Part shown: one piece after another, positions 37,591 to 49,072 of the stretch
How the letters are laid out: each line of letters starts with the position of its first letter
How positions within the stretch are numbered: position 1 is the first letter of the stretch
Assembly (NCBI GenBank): GCA_034190875.2
Contig: CM067356.1
Location: forward strand, 21,623,758-21,687,757
Direction: 5' to 3'
Source of the DNA: Urechis unicinctus
Taxonomy: Eukaryota > Annelida > Polychaeta > Xenopneusta > Urechidae
DNA: 64,000 nt
Position numbers and translations under genes: made by a program
Notes under the pieces: generated by a model
What the model saw: the letters and a program-made list of their open reading frames with translations, nothing else
What the model was told of the DNA's origin: nothing
The model's database searches: none

Positions 37591-38292
37591 TCATTACAAC
37601 ATTTTCCAGTTTTGTGTTCCAGACTTCCAACCGACAGTACCGAGTATTTTTGTTGTTTAGTATTGGCTTGTTTTCGAAAATCGGAAATGCTTGGTGGTTT
37701 GTCGACGGACTTGAAATTTCAAATTTCTGCTTAACAAATGGTTGTTTTTCAAAATTATTGCACTTTTTGTCACTGCATATTTAAATATAGTGCAGTTTAT
37801 GGTTTTCCATCTGGAAATATCTGTCGTTGATTAAAAAAAATCGGCCTTTACTTTGTAGCGATATTAGGCTGTTTCAATGTGTTTTATAACCAATACGAAT
37901 GAAACTTTGGCGCTCGCGTATACGCCTGTACGCCTCCTGTTGAGCGTGAGGTAAAACAAACGCTGCCGAGGCCAATACTTGGTGTGTGGTTGGCCACCTA
38001 CACAGACCGTTTCCACCCCTGGTATATGTTACTCCTTGGTTTATCCCATAGAATAATTCATTTATCGCACGAAAAAATTCAATTATCTCGTGATAATGCG
38101 ATTATCTCGCTTGTATGCGTTTGTCGCTTTTGCTCGAACGCATAGTTGCCTATTTATAAATGAATATGGGCTTATACATATAAAATGTTACTCAACGAAT
38201 CAGATTGAGATAATGAGCTTTTTAACCTTTCAAGATGTCAAGCAATTTCCAAAATAGAATAGATTGAAAGCCAGTCTTTCGAATCAAGTAAA
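37591..38292. other. Intergenic, no feature seen
   Basis: AT-rich spacer between the microsatellite and the Polinton-like element. No gene, repeat or regulatory element was recognised. Confidence 0.5.
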
Positions 38293-38297
38293 CAATG

Positions 38298-38519
38298 AGT
38301 AGTATAGAGAGTGGGTTCTGATCCACCTCCCCTCATCTACACTACACCACTAATTACGGCCTATACAGTGTTTCGATTTGTTCTCCCTGTCCGCTTTTGT
38401 TGTTTTCTAAGGTGACGCAGCTCATAAGCAATTACAGGGCGGGCCCGACCCCCAACGGGCCCGGCTGCAAAATAACGTGACCATAGGCCAAGGTGTCTAC
38501 GCCGTTCGCGGCTATCCAC
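38298..38519 (+). repeat. Left terminal inverted repeat of the Polinton-like element
   Basis: About 222 bases match the reverse complement of 43918-44154, with small gaps around GTGACG/GTGACCCCC. The match covers the terminal AGTAGTATAGAGAG, the TACACTACACCACTAATTAC block, the CAATTACAGGGCGGGCCC block and GTGTCTACGCCGTTCG at the inner edge. Confidence 0.92.
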
Positions 38520-38534
38520 CTTGTTGACGTGTAT

Positions 38535-38858
38535 TTACAAGCTCGTGTGCATCTCACCCTTGCTGACAAGCTCAATTAGGAATTCCACTCGCCCCATAAG
38601 ATCATCATTCTTAGTCTCCAGATCTCTCGCAATATCCTTCAGTTCCACAAGGTCCTCAAAATCAATGACTACATCTCTCAGCTCGATCTCCAAGTCAATT
38701 TTCTCTTCATTCAGAAAATCTTTATCACACTTCAACTCTTTAACATAACCTTCAAGCTCAGCAATATGCTCTTGGGTGTTCATTTCTAAATCTAACACCC
38801 TCAATGGGTCGGTATATACAGTGCGCAATGAAATTACTCTGAGGTAGGTCAATATCAT
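38535..38858 (-). CDS. Coiled-coil protein of the Polinton-like element
   Basis: The minus-strand frame stops 16 bases inside the left TIR. From the internal Met (MNTQEHIAELEGYV) on, nearly the whole protein is predicted helix with hydrophobic residues at heptad spacing and many Glu, Asp and Lys (for example LNEEKIDLEIELRDV). The true start is probably this internal Met near 38782, as the upstream residues look unrelated. A structural or assembly role is possible but not shown. I do not recognise a named family. Confidence 0.55.
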   Translation of the reverse strand: MILTYLRVISLRTVYTDPLRVLDLEMNTQEHIAELEGYVKELKCDKDFLNEEKIDLEIELRDVVIDFEDLVELKDIARDLETKNDDLMGRVEFLIELVSKGEMHTSL

Positions 38859-39452
38859 TCACAGTCCGCTGGACGGTGTAGAAGCAGGAGCACCCAATTT
38901 TTTTTCGAATTCCTTCGTCTTACCCACGTTTTTTACTTCGATTGAAACAGTCTGGTGAGCTTTTACACATCTTCCCCCTTCATTTGGGTGTATTTCGTCA
39001 GCTAAAACTAGTTTAAACTCATGATCCGAGATATTACCATCTTCAAGCACTGTCAATACAATGTCAGCAATGGAATTCAATGTGCAAGAACGTGGATCTG
39101 ATCATGTTTTTTAACCTTGATGGTCAGCCGTTGACTTAAATTCTCCAGCGATTCCAAGTAGCCCACAAGCGGCCATACTAACACCCAACACAGTAGCAAT
39201 AGGAATGGCAACCACTGTAGACATAACACCTATGCCACCTGCGCCAAGACACACACCAACAGTGATTAAAGCAGTGTCTACTGCATCCACGGAGTTAACT
39301 GAACGCTGATATTACTTGTACATAGCACAATATTTTTCAATGAGATATTGCTTCTTGAGACTGATCTCATTCAACCGACAGGAGTGCCCTGGATTCTCAT
39401 CGGGCAGCTCATGATATAACGGTGCCGTTGGAACGATTGTTTGTTGTTTCAT
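38859..39452 (-). pseudogene. Glycine-rich membrane protein of Polinton-like elements
   Basis: The minus-strand frame starts at the ATG at 39452 (MKQQTIVPTAPLYHELPDE). It has an in-frame TAA after YCAMYK, then continues as NSVDAVDTALITVGVCLG and a second hydrophobic stretch IPIATVLGVSMAACGLLG, two likely membrane segments, up to a stop at 39111. The related continuation NSIADIVLTVLEDGNISDHE lies in a further frame at 39080-38859. From memory of animal Polintons, these three blocks belong to one conserved protein of unknown function. Here it is split by a stop and a frame break. Confidence 0.6.
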
Positions 39453-39496
39453 ACTGAATTTATAAGTCTACAAGTCAAGTTCAATTAAGAGTGATA

Positions 39497-40600
39497 CTAC
39501 AGAAAAAGTCGCCGTTTTGATTGGAGTGGTTGTATAAAAGTTAATAACGTTGCCTTGTTCCAACTGTAAATCTGTTGATCAGCAGGCTTACTAATCCCTA
39601 CCGGTTGGTTTATTACATTGATAACAGGAACAACCGTTATAGTACCAGTATCAGTGCCCACACCAGAAGACAACCGCATACGAATGACCTTACCACTTGA
39701 TAACATGGTATATCCACAGCTTGTGTCTCGTGAGGTTCGACCCCTGGACCCATCACCAAACGACCACTCATATCCTCTGCGAAGGGGGCCACTTGCTTCT
39801 TCCCAAATAGTAAAGAAGGGTTTCGTCAGTGAGTCGACATATTGTCTCATATCCCTGCGCTGCTGTCTGTGTTGGTTATCAACATACTTTTATTGACAGG
39901 ATCCTTGGATGAACTCGGATCTCACAACTGAAGGATTTGATTATATAATATTTTAAGGGCTCCAGTCATAGTACCGCCACCTTTATTCATTTGTTGTGAG
40001 TCACCAATAGGTACATAGGTCTTTGTTGCGTATTCAGAGAGGTTGGGGCCCTGATCCGTTTTTTGTCTCAGTTCATAGATACTCCTTTTTATTGACATCT
40101 TCACCAAGCAGGGTCGTCTTTATTGTCACATTTCTGAAATGGCTCATCTACAAATATGATCCCAAAGAATTTGATAATATCACCTTCATTCAACTCTATA
40201 GGCGCGGCCTTGGAAGTTTTTCGTAGCAAAACGTCCGTTTGAAATCTTTGATCATCCCTCAAAAACCTATTTATTTTTAGAACGATTGTTGTAGGGTAAC
40301 TCACTGGTGCAGCCACTCTATGCATGATATCCTACCACGTGATAACATGGTTTAGCCACAATCATTTTCGAGTCACCAATCGTCCATATATTAACCCTTG
40401 GTTTTCCTTCAGTCCAAAGCATAATTATTGGCTTCCAGGTCGATTCGCTGATGGCCTCCTCTTTTTTGGTGATCAACATACTGTTTGTTGGCAGCATCCT
40501 TTTTTGAGATCCCGCAGCCAACGCATTTTGTTACCTTGCATGTTAAGGCCTCCAATAGTTATGATACTATTGATATTGATGTTATGATGCTATTGATATT
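39497..40600 (-). pseudogene. Phage tail-fibre-like protein in the Polinton-like element
   Basis: The minus-strand reading, over several frames, gives: MQGNKMRWLRD and DAANKQYVDHQ (about 40560-40470), a WTIGDSKMIVAKPCY block (about 40410-40340), a hydrophilic beta-rich stretch (40325-40101), a second ATKTYV unit with GGGTMTGAL and LYNQILQL (40020-39930), then RQYVDSLTKPFF and a C-terminal domain containing YEWSFGDGS and a GKVIRMRLSSG strand (39850-39497). The repeated order (N/T)KxYVD, GGTMTG, LxxN is typical of phage and prophage tail fibres, and related proteins occur in animal mobile elements. At least three frame changes break the gene. A receptor-binding or virion-surface role is inference. 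Confidence 0.65.
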
Positions 40601-40683
40601 TTGTGACCAGGTGAAAATGTCTTAGCTGGGATTCGATCCCAGTCCCCACGCCACACGGAAGCAAAACAGCCCCCACGCCACAT

Positions 40684-43600
40684 GAAAGCAAAGTGCGAAA
40701 GCACACCGGCGATGGCGGCACTGAGTACGTTGAGCCTGTAATGAGTAATAGGGTACATGCAAGTTGTACGACCTTGACAACTGCAAAGTAGGTCAACCAA
40801 AAACCGGTAGTCTTGAATGCCAATAAAGTTGCTCTCCCTCAATGGCTTCTCCATTAGACAACGTTAGTGCGCTCCATGAAATTCAACAGGGGCACTGTGA
40901 TATTTCCATTTACGACTCGGAAGATGCTTCAGTAACTAACCAGGCTTCGTTTAGGCATTTGATACTTTAATAACTTGCTGTTCTAGAACTGCATCAAAAC
41001 CAACTGGTGCAGTCAGGGAAGCTGTGATAAAGAGTATTGTGTCAGAATCAACCATGAAGTGTAGTCGGAAACCAAAACCGCTCCAATGGGGATCGGAAAA
41101 ACGAACAAGTAGCCATCCAACATTACATTCGCCATATGGTTGCCCAACACCAAAATTTCAAGGTATCCCCTGTAGGACTTTGCATCAAACCTGGTGAGGC
41201 TCATCTGGGAGCGTCCACAGATGGAATCGTTACATGTGACTGTTGTGCACCTAGATTGTTGGAAGTCAAGTGCCCTGGTTGGTGCAGATGAAAATGGGAA
41301 AAGATCTTTGTAGAATGATCATAAATATTATTTTCAGGTCCAGGGGCAAATGGCTCTGATGGCCTTTGATTCTTGTGATTTTGTGGTTTTGACCCCAGGA
41401 TGTATTATTGTTGATAATGTTCTTTTTGATGCTCCTTTCTTGGATCATGTGAAGCCATTACTGAACACTTTTTACGTATCCCAAATAAGTTCTTCCTCGT
41501 CTCAAGTGCAAGGAATCTTTGGAAGAGACCAAGCACTCACTCCCAACCAAAACTAAGAAAAATATGGCCCCTCAAACATACCCTCCAACTAAGAAAAGCA
41601 CCCCACAAGGTCGCCCACTTAAGAGGTCACAGCGTACCTAAAAAGTTTTCTGGCCCTGCCCTGTGTGCAGCGAAAGTGGTTTCATTTTGCACGTGTGAAA
41701 CTTACAGGTTGTGAAAATTCTCTTGCAGTTAAAAACTTTGTGTGCATTGATTGTTCCACTATCAGTCCGAACCTTATGTGGTGCACAGAGGAGGAAGCGG
41801 AGCTTCCAGCACTATGACAAATTCTTGCGTGTCCAACAGGAAGAGCGCAAGATCAAAGCAGTTCTGACAAAGCCTGCTCCCATGCGCATGATGCTTGAGG
41901 ATAAAAGAGTGCACAAGGTGGCAACTCAATGTCATGTGTGTAAAAATGAACTGGGCGGCGACTACGTCTGACAACCTCTGCCATATAACAGGTAAGTACA
42001 GCACACTAGCACTAGCCTGCAACTTCAAGATGTTGCTGAGTCCATAGACAACGGTCGTGAATAACACAACCTACGGGGTTTTGATTCCCACCACTTGATG
42101 CAGGCCATTAGAAAGGTGAAGGCCAAATCAACTGTATCCTAAACAACATGGAGAAGTACATATCCCTATCGATTGGACAGTTACGCTTCATTGACAGTGC
42201 ACAATTCCTCCTGGTCTCACTTGACAAGCTAGTCTCTGCAAACAACCCAGACGCCTTTGCAGTAACAGTTAAGTATGAGTCCGATGAAACGAGGCGCCGG
42301 CTGCTTCTGCGCAAGGGGGTGTATCCCTATGAGTTTATGGACGGCTGGGATAAGTTTGATGCCCCGCTGCCGCCAATCCAGGAGATCAACAGCAGGCTGT
42401 CTGAGCAAGACATATCTGCTGCAGACTGTAAAGATGTGCAGAAAGTCTGGGACATGTTCGGGTGTCGAAAAATGGGCGACTTCCATGACTTGTACCTGTG
42501 CACAGACATGCTGCTCCTATCGGAAGTTTTGGAGATATTCGTAAGGTTGCCACCAGTGACTTTGAGAAGGACCTGTACAAGCTGAGCCCTGAAAGAATGC
42601 AAGATCAAAGCAGTTCTGTGAAAGCCTGCTCCCATGCACATGACGCGTGAGGATTACCCGTACGTGGAGGGATTTGAGCAGGATAAGCCAGCGAGCTACA
42701 TCCAGTACCTTGATACTAACATACTGTATGGGTGGGCGATGAGCCGGCCCCTACCCACTGGGGCAATTGAGTGGGTGGATCACCCGGCTGCCCTACAGAT
42801 ACAGGACCATCCCGACAATACCAAAACCGGATATATATACTCAAAGTTGATCTGGAATACCTTGATGAGTTACATGCTGATCACAATGATTATCGACTAT
42901 CGCCAGAGCGAATGTCTGCGCAGAATGAATGGTTGTCAGACTATCAGAAGAATCTCCTAGGTGCATTGGAGAGCACCGGAAGCGGGGTTGAGAAGCTAGT
43001 GCCCAAACTGCGCAACAAAGAGAAGTATGCGGTCCACTATAGGAATCTCAAGCTCTACCTATCGCTTGGAATGAGGCTTGCCAAGATACACTGTGCGCTC
43101 ATATTCAATCAGAACCCTTGGATAGAGACCAACATTCGCATGAACACAGACCTGCGTTAGGTTGCCACCAGCGACTTTGAGAAGGACCTGTACAAGCTGA
43201 TGAACAACTCTGTGTTTGGTAAGAACATAGAGAATCTCTGAAGGTGAATTGACGTTAAGATTGTGCGCTCGGCAGAAGAGGAAAAAATACGCAGGCTTGT
43301 GCCCAGTCCCACTTATGCTCATCACAAAGTATTTGATGACAACCGGGCCACCCTGCATATGCACAAGATCCGCCTAGTGCTAAACCACCCGGTGTATGTT
43401 GGCATGTGCATGCTGGACCTCTCCAAGCACCTAATGTTCGACTTCTATTACAACACAATTAAGTCCAGATATGGTTGTGACTATGGCCTGCTATAGACAG
43501 ACACGGACTCGCTGCTTATGGAGATCCACACAGCTGACGTGTACGCAGACATGCCAGAGGATTGTGACCTCTTTGATACAAGCAACTATGATACTTCCCA

Positions 43601-43919
43601 TCCCTTGTTCAGTAATGTAAAAAAGAAGGTGATAGGGAAGATGAAGGATGAGTGCACCAGTGTGCCTATCAAGGAGTATGTGGGGCTGCGCCCTAAGATG
43701 TACTCGATCCTGATGCCTCACGAGGGTGAGATCAGAAAGGCAAAGGGAGTGAAGAAGATAGTGATTAAGAAGCACCTAAGCCACGCACAGTACATGGAAT
43801 CTCTATTCACAAAGAAGCAATTCTGCCATGGAATGAACATGTTACGCAGTGATGGTCACAAGATATATGGGGTCCACGTCAACAAGGTGTCACTCTCCCC
43901 GTTTGACTCAAAGTGGTAG
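40684..43919 (+). pseudogene. Polinton/Maverick DNA polymerase B, multiply broken
   Basis: Protein-primed family B polymerase of the element, with many frame changes. In order: KHTGDGGTEYVEPVM (near 40696); after the nuclease insert, a RKIKAVLTKPAPMRM block and CHVC finger (41850-41970); LIGQLRFIDSAQF-type block and YPYEFMDGWDKF (42148-42360); DLYLCTDMLLLSEV with the exonuclease-domain Asp (42485); DTNILYGWAMSRPLPTG, the palm A motif (about 42712); NNSVFGK, motif B (about 43203); TDTDS, the catalytic motif C (about 43498); and a C-terminal part to the stop at 43919, which lies at the edge of the right TIR. The YADFE exonuclease box is not seen. Stops before TDTDS and elsewhere make it inactive. 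The broken state is described only. Confidence 0.88.
40995..41500 (+). pseudogene. YqaJ-like (PD-(D/E)XK) nuclease domain
   Basis: A reading starting with KPLQWGSEK shifts frame near 41095, continues FKVSPVGLCIKPGEAHLG then STDGIVTCDCCAP and LLEVKCP, stops at about 41288, and after a gap resumes as QVQGQMALMAFDSCDFVV. GASTDG supplies the catalytic Asp, and LLEVKCP the Glu-x-Lys of the PD-(D/E)XK fold; QVQGQ is the trailing helix of the lambda-exonuclease/YqaJ family. It lies between two parts of the polymerase gene, so it was inserted into that gene or captured by recombination. It is broken by a frameshift and a stop. Confidence 0.75.
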
Positions 43920-44154
43920 ATAGCCCCGAACGGCGTAGACACCTTGGCCTATGGTCACATTAGTTTGCAGGCAGGCCTGTTGGCGGTCGGGCCCGCCCTG
44001 TAATTGCTTATGAGCCGTGTAGCCCTGTTGGGGGTCACCTTAGAAAACAACAAAAGCGAGTAGAAAGCAAAAATCGAAACACTGTATAGGCCGTAATTAG
44101 TGGTGTAGTGTAGATGAGGGGAGGTGGATCAGAACCCCCACTCTCTATACTACT
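43918..44154 (-). repeat. Right terminal inverted repeat of the Polinton-like element
   Basis: Reverse complement of 38298-38519, about 237 bases because of small insertions. It starts at the polymerase stop codon and ends in TACTACT next to the CAATG target duplication. Confidence 0.92.
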
Positions 44155-44159
44155 CAATG

Positions 44160-47100
44160 CAGTACGGAAGTTGTAAAGGCTAACATATACATCTCGGGAA
44201 GATATTACGAACTTTCAATATCCTCTCAAACGGTGTTTTATCAAACTTTATAAGACACTTGTAAGTCTCCATATGCAATATGCAATTCAGGCTTGGTCAC
44301 CATACCAACAATATTTGATGTAGACATATAAGATAACGTCCAAAGCTCGGAAACGGTTAGTCTGATTAAAGTTACGGTCGTATAACTGACATTTCTTAAA
44401 ATATTTCGTCTCCTTGGGGATCTCAAACGGGTTTACTGTATGTTCGATGGATTGGGTTATATAAATGATGATTTCGGGTTTGCAGGCTATCGTCTTAAGA
44501 CTAAGACAGCACTCAGAGGAAATAGATAATCGCATCGAGTTGTAACACGAGGAACATTTATTCCATCCAAGTTTCAGTCAGCTCACTTATCTTTCTCAAA
44601 AACTACCTCGATGTGGGTTTTTTTCAAGGACAAAGTTCCTTAGTTATGTTTTTAAGTAGAATGAAACTATACTATGAGTAAATATTTGATAGTCGGCCTA
44701 TTGTCAATCAAAGGCCCAGGCCCTCTTTACAAATATGTGTAAATATCAAAATACAAATGGTAAGAGATAACTGGTGCAGCTTAAATATGACTGTTTAAGT
44801 AAATGAGAAAAATAACCTTTTCTGTTTGTCGTGCAAATGGTTTAAATTTTATTTTACCCTCCTATGTGAAACAGTTTGAAAATACATGACCGATCCCGGT
44901 AGATGAATAAATAATATTCCCTCAGTCTTTTGTAATCACCTGATCATTATTTTTATCTTGATATGAGAACATATTATCACACTACGGGTTCTAAAACGTG
45001 TAGGTTTTCAAGAGCGACAGCCCCGCATCCCCCGCAGGACGAACCGTTTGTATTGCTTGAATCGGCACTATATATAAATTTGACTGATATATTTTTATTG
45101 TATTAATCGGATCCAATTACTTAAGCTTCATAATCAAGTTTCGTAGATAATAAAAAAGATATAGGCTGAAATAGTTAAAAATGATTGGAAGCTAGAGTAA
45201 CAAATATATAGCCTGATAACGATAACTACTGACTACTTCCGGTTGCAAGCGAATTTCCGGTTTAAAACTGCATGTAGTTTAGGTTGTTTGCAAACAATTC
45301 GAGAATTTTGAATTTTTGGTATGACATATTTTCCTTTTCGTGAGCTTGTGACATGTTGGAATCGGCAATGTTTTTTTCACGTTAGCTGGCACCAGTTTCC
45401 GTGGTTGACCCTTTCCTAATGGATAAGTTACGACCCGACATGCTTTCCTTTTCGTCGTTTAGACTGGAATTAGCCCTATTCAGTTGCAGGTCGTCCATTA
45501 TATAGACGTGCTACGGCGACTGTATACTACGCAATGCAATAATCCACCATTCAGTTCAGACACCTTGAACGTGTAAATAGTGGAGATCCATTTGGTATCA
45601 TGTAATGAACAATCGGCACCCGCTCTAGCCCCGTTCGGACGGTAATATAAATATATACCGCCCTTCGTCTTCATTTTCCGCACCCATTGAAGGATACTTT
45701 GACTACATCACTTTGTTTGGTATCTAGATATCAACATATATCAAGAGCCTGTGAAAAAATATGTCTTATCGCACCACAAGCATGCCCCCGATCGATGCAG
45801 TTCTTTAAGAAATGCTATCTATATATCTATTTCCGAAATATCGTGATGCGATGACCACCATTTTGGCAAATATAAGGTCACATGGTATTTGTTTGGTGCG
45901 CACCATGCTTTTTGAACTGTCATCTGTTTGAAATAGTCTGCGCACAGCTGCAGCCTCATTTCAAATATAAACATGTGCTCGTCGTTAATACCACCACGAC
46001 TGCAATCATAATGGTAGTCCATGTCAGCTAAATACATCACTCATGATTATAGATGCAAATTGTTTATTACCATGAAAACATGCGATGAAACAAAATAACT
46101 CGCCAGGTTCTTAACGTTCAAGGTATCTGATTTGAATTGTGATTTGTGCATTGCGTTGGGATAAAACACCGTAAGACGTCTAATTCGACGTCCCATAGGG
46201 CTAATGTTCGAGCACGGTCCCGGCTATGATTCCCAAACTGCCCCCCATCCCCCCCCCCCCCACTCCGTAACACCAGCCATAAATGACGAGGTGTGAAACG
46301 TGTTGACGATCTGTCATGCTATGGAGACATGGCATGTCGGAGCATGCATATACATGAAGGAATACGCCAGGATGCTCTGCTCCACAACATAAATTTATTC
46401 TTCAGCGCTTTCCTTTCACAAAACCGTAGTCGCATTTTCTGATTGTGACAAAGATTCCCTGCAGATATGATGTTATGATGTTTTACCAAATTGCAATTTG
46501 TGAGCTTCATGCGCAAGCCAACAGTATAGGCTTATCGGATCATGGCAAATCAATGGTAAGGCAGACATTTCTGAATGATGCTCGGATCGGCCGTGCACAA
46601 TATAAACCACCCTTCTAGAAAGAGGAGAAATATACTTTATTCTTATAAAGACAGGATAACTTCTTTATTTATCATATTGACCGAAAAGGATAATATTTAA
46701 TGAGGGGAGAGATGTCTCTGATCTTGCCCTCCTGTGAGTGTGTGTTAACTCCGCCCATATATTCCGTTACTTTTGGAGGCAGCCCCACATCAGCGAATGC
46801 TATCAGCTGAGAGGCTTCTAGCATGTTCACCAATGAGGTCGCCCCTTTAATGAGGTAGTTAAGTTGTGGTTAAGGAATAAGTGACAGGTAACTGGCGGGT
46901 CAGAAGCTTTAAGGTAGAGAGGGTAAAATTGGGTAAAAACAGTTTACGACATCTCCCTCACATGCTTAAGTGTAAGAATTTTACAGCTTAAAGGTGGAGA
47001 GGGTAAAATTGAATAAAAACTGTTTACGACACATGCATGCATCTTACATAAATTGAAGGGTACCATTTTTATATCATGTTTGTAAAAATTATGATGGTTT

Positions 47101-49020
47101 ACAGGTGATAAAGGGAAATTTAGTTCAGACAAGATTTTTTGTCATATATAAGATATGTTAGCTTATCTTTTCTTCATTAAACCTGTTTGTTTTACTTTAA
47201 AATTGTTGATGACCTTTATAATGTAGACTTTCCTTGTAAGCTTCAAATATATTATGCTTAGATACACTTATGGACTACAATTATTTGTATTTGAAATTCA
47301 TGAATCTCAAAAGGCAATATAGTTCAAACACCAGATTGAAGCACTACTGAAACACCTCATTAAAAAATTTAACTATATCCAATAAGTTCTATTAAAAGCA
47401 TTGCGCATTTATATTTGGATGATTCAAAAATGGGAACCAAAAATTCCTTGATTTAAATGGACTGCCTGCTAGCAAATCTCACTTGAAGGGATTTTGGTCA
47501 ATTTGTTGTTTTCCTGCACCTGAGCCTAATTGCATGCATTAAGTATGGGTCCTAACAGTTATTCTAACTGGAAATATAAGAATAAAGGGGATAGCTTATT
47601 TAACTGAGGGTGGAAGGAATAAGCATTTGAATTTTTACAAAAAATCTAATGAATCGGCAGAAATTGTTTTTGTTTCTATTTTTAATTCCTTACCTTTGTC
47701 ATAAAATACCCCAACATGATGAAAATGCTATAACATGCAGTTTACCTCTTTGTCCACCTGGGAGAGATAAATTGCATAGCTTTCTGCTTTCTACAGTCCA
47801 CTTAAAACATGCCTAAAGTGTATATTTCAGCGTGTTTTTTTGCAATTTTTATTTTGCTTCCATTTTTGTGTAGTTGCTACAGTAACTCATTTATAATCCC
47901 AAACAAGTAGCTGGGAACACCAAATCATCGATAAGTGTTTGATTTAGTCACACTGAAAACAGCCTCCGAACTATGTTTACAAAAATATTCATATGAATAG
48001 CGAACTGGACCAGCAGCTACGCATGGGCAAAACTACCATTTCCTGGTATTATAGCTCAAACTAGGCCCATTTTCAGCCTTAGATGTATTGTTGAGTCTAC
48101 CGTTTGCAATATTTGGGTTAATATTCACGTTCCGTCAAAAATAAGAAATTGAACTTTACAAAGGCCATAAACATATCTGGGGTTACAGATCAGACTCTGA
48201 GTTTTTGGATATCATAAATAAACCTTGTAGGAAATCGATCAACAAATTTTTTATCAGAACAGAATTTCAATGATTTTTTATGAAATGCACCTTTAAGTTG
48301 ACCACATTCACTACCACAAAATTTAACTATGACTCTTAGTCTACTTAATTGGGTGAAATAATGATCATAATCAATTACTTGGGATTTTATGATTTATGTG
48401 TATCTTCCAAAACAAAATTTGTCCCAATACAGTTTACCTGAAATGTGGTAGATTCGACATGGGATGACCCTCATGGTAAAACATTGAGCTTGTAGACCAA
48501 TCTAGCTTTTGAACTAAACTCCCGCCCTCGGCTCACAATAGGCTGTAATATACTCCATGACCTCATTATTCACCTAATATGCCAATTGAACTTCCTGTCT
48601 GTCTACGTTATGCCTCTTTTTGTCGCGCTGCCATGGACATGATGCCACAGTTGCGTGTCGAGCTTCACTATACATGACTCTGATCTAATTGAATAATGTC
48701 AAGTTATTGATAACTTGTCTCCCATTTTTATCATTATTATTGGACCAAATTGCCAGGTGGCAAAGGGAGTATGACCTAAGCATAAAATTGGTGGCGAGGT
48801 CAGCTGTCGATATTCACCTGATTAAGGATGTTCTTTCATAGAATAACCGATGAAATGTTGTTGACAGAAAAGTACACTTTAAGATATTGAGGCTAGTAGA
48901 AAAAATGTTGCCAGTTACCTTGGTACTGAGCTGGCATATTGTTATTAGTGTATGAAAGTTCTCTTAAACTGAAGGCAACAAAATCATGTAAAGTCATTCA
49001 ATTTTGTTCTTGTGCAGCCA
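44160..49020. other. AT-rich intergenic region
   Basis: Nearly 5 kb without a supported gene. Noted items are: an AT palindrome in CGGTAATATAAATATATACC at about 45640, the same as at the end of the TIR element at 11517, with TAGCC upstream; a C run at 46250-46261; a direct repeat of about 45 bases (GTGGAGAGGGTAAAATTGAA type) at 46913 and 46991; and a very AT-rich block 47000-48400 that may be an old transposon. An acceptor-like TTCTTGTGCAG near 49009-49019 could join a 5' UTR exon of the next gene. Confidence 0.45.
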
Positions 49021-49072
49021 GCTTCTCTGAGTGTGTGGTCCAGCCTTGAAGGGCTGTTGAAAACAGAAGACC

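Larger units (their letters stand above)
38298..44154. mobile_element. Polinton/Maverick-like element with TIRs and target duplication
   Basis: Inverted terminal repeats start AGTAGTATAGAGAGTGGG at 38298 and end with its complement at 44154. CAATG flanks both sides (38293-38297 and 44155-44159). AGT/ACT ends, polymerase B and tail-to-tail gene layout fit Polintons. The observed identical duplication is 5 bp, while Polintons usually give 6. At 5.86 kb the copy is far below the usual 15-20 kb, and no integrase, packaging ATPase, protease or capsid gene is visible. The plus strand carries polymerase B with a YqaJ-like nuclease; the minus strand carries tail-fibre-like, membrane and coiled-coil genes. 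All are broken, so it is a deletion derivative. Confidence 0.88.

Noticed and set aside
36842-37784. Long open frames over the GTAT tract on both strands
   Set aside because: A four-base repeat without stops gives long frames in all phases. There is no unique coding sequence at either end.
40610-40660. tRNA-like T-arm (GGGATTCGATCCC)
   Set aside because: No acceptor, D or anticodon arms can be folded around it. It may be a relic of a tRNA-derived SINE B box but nothing more supports that.
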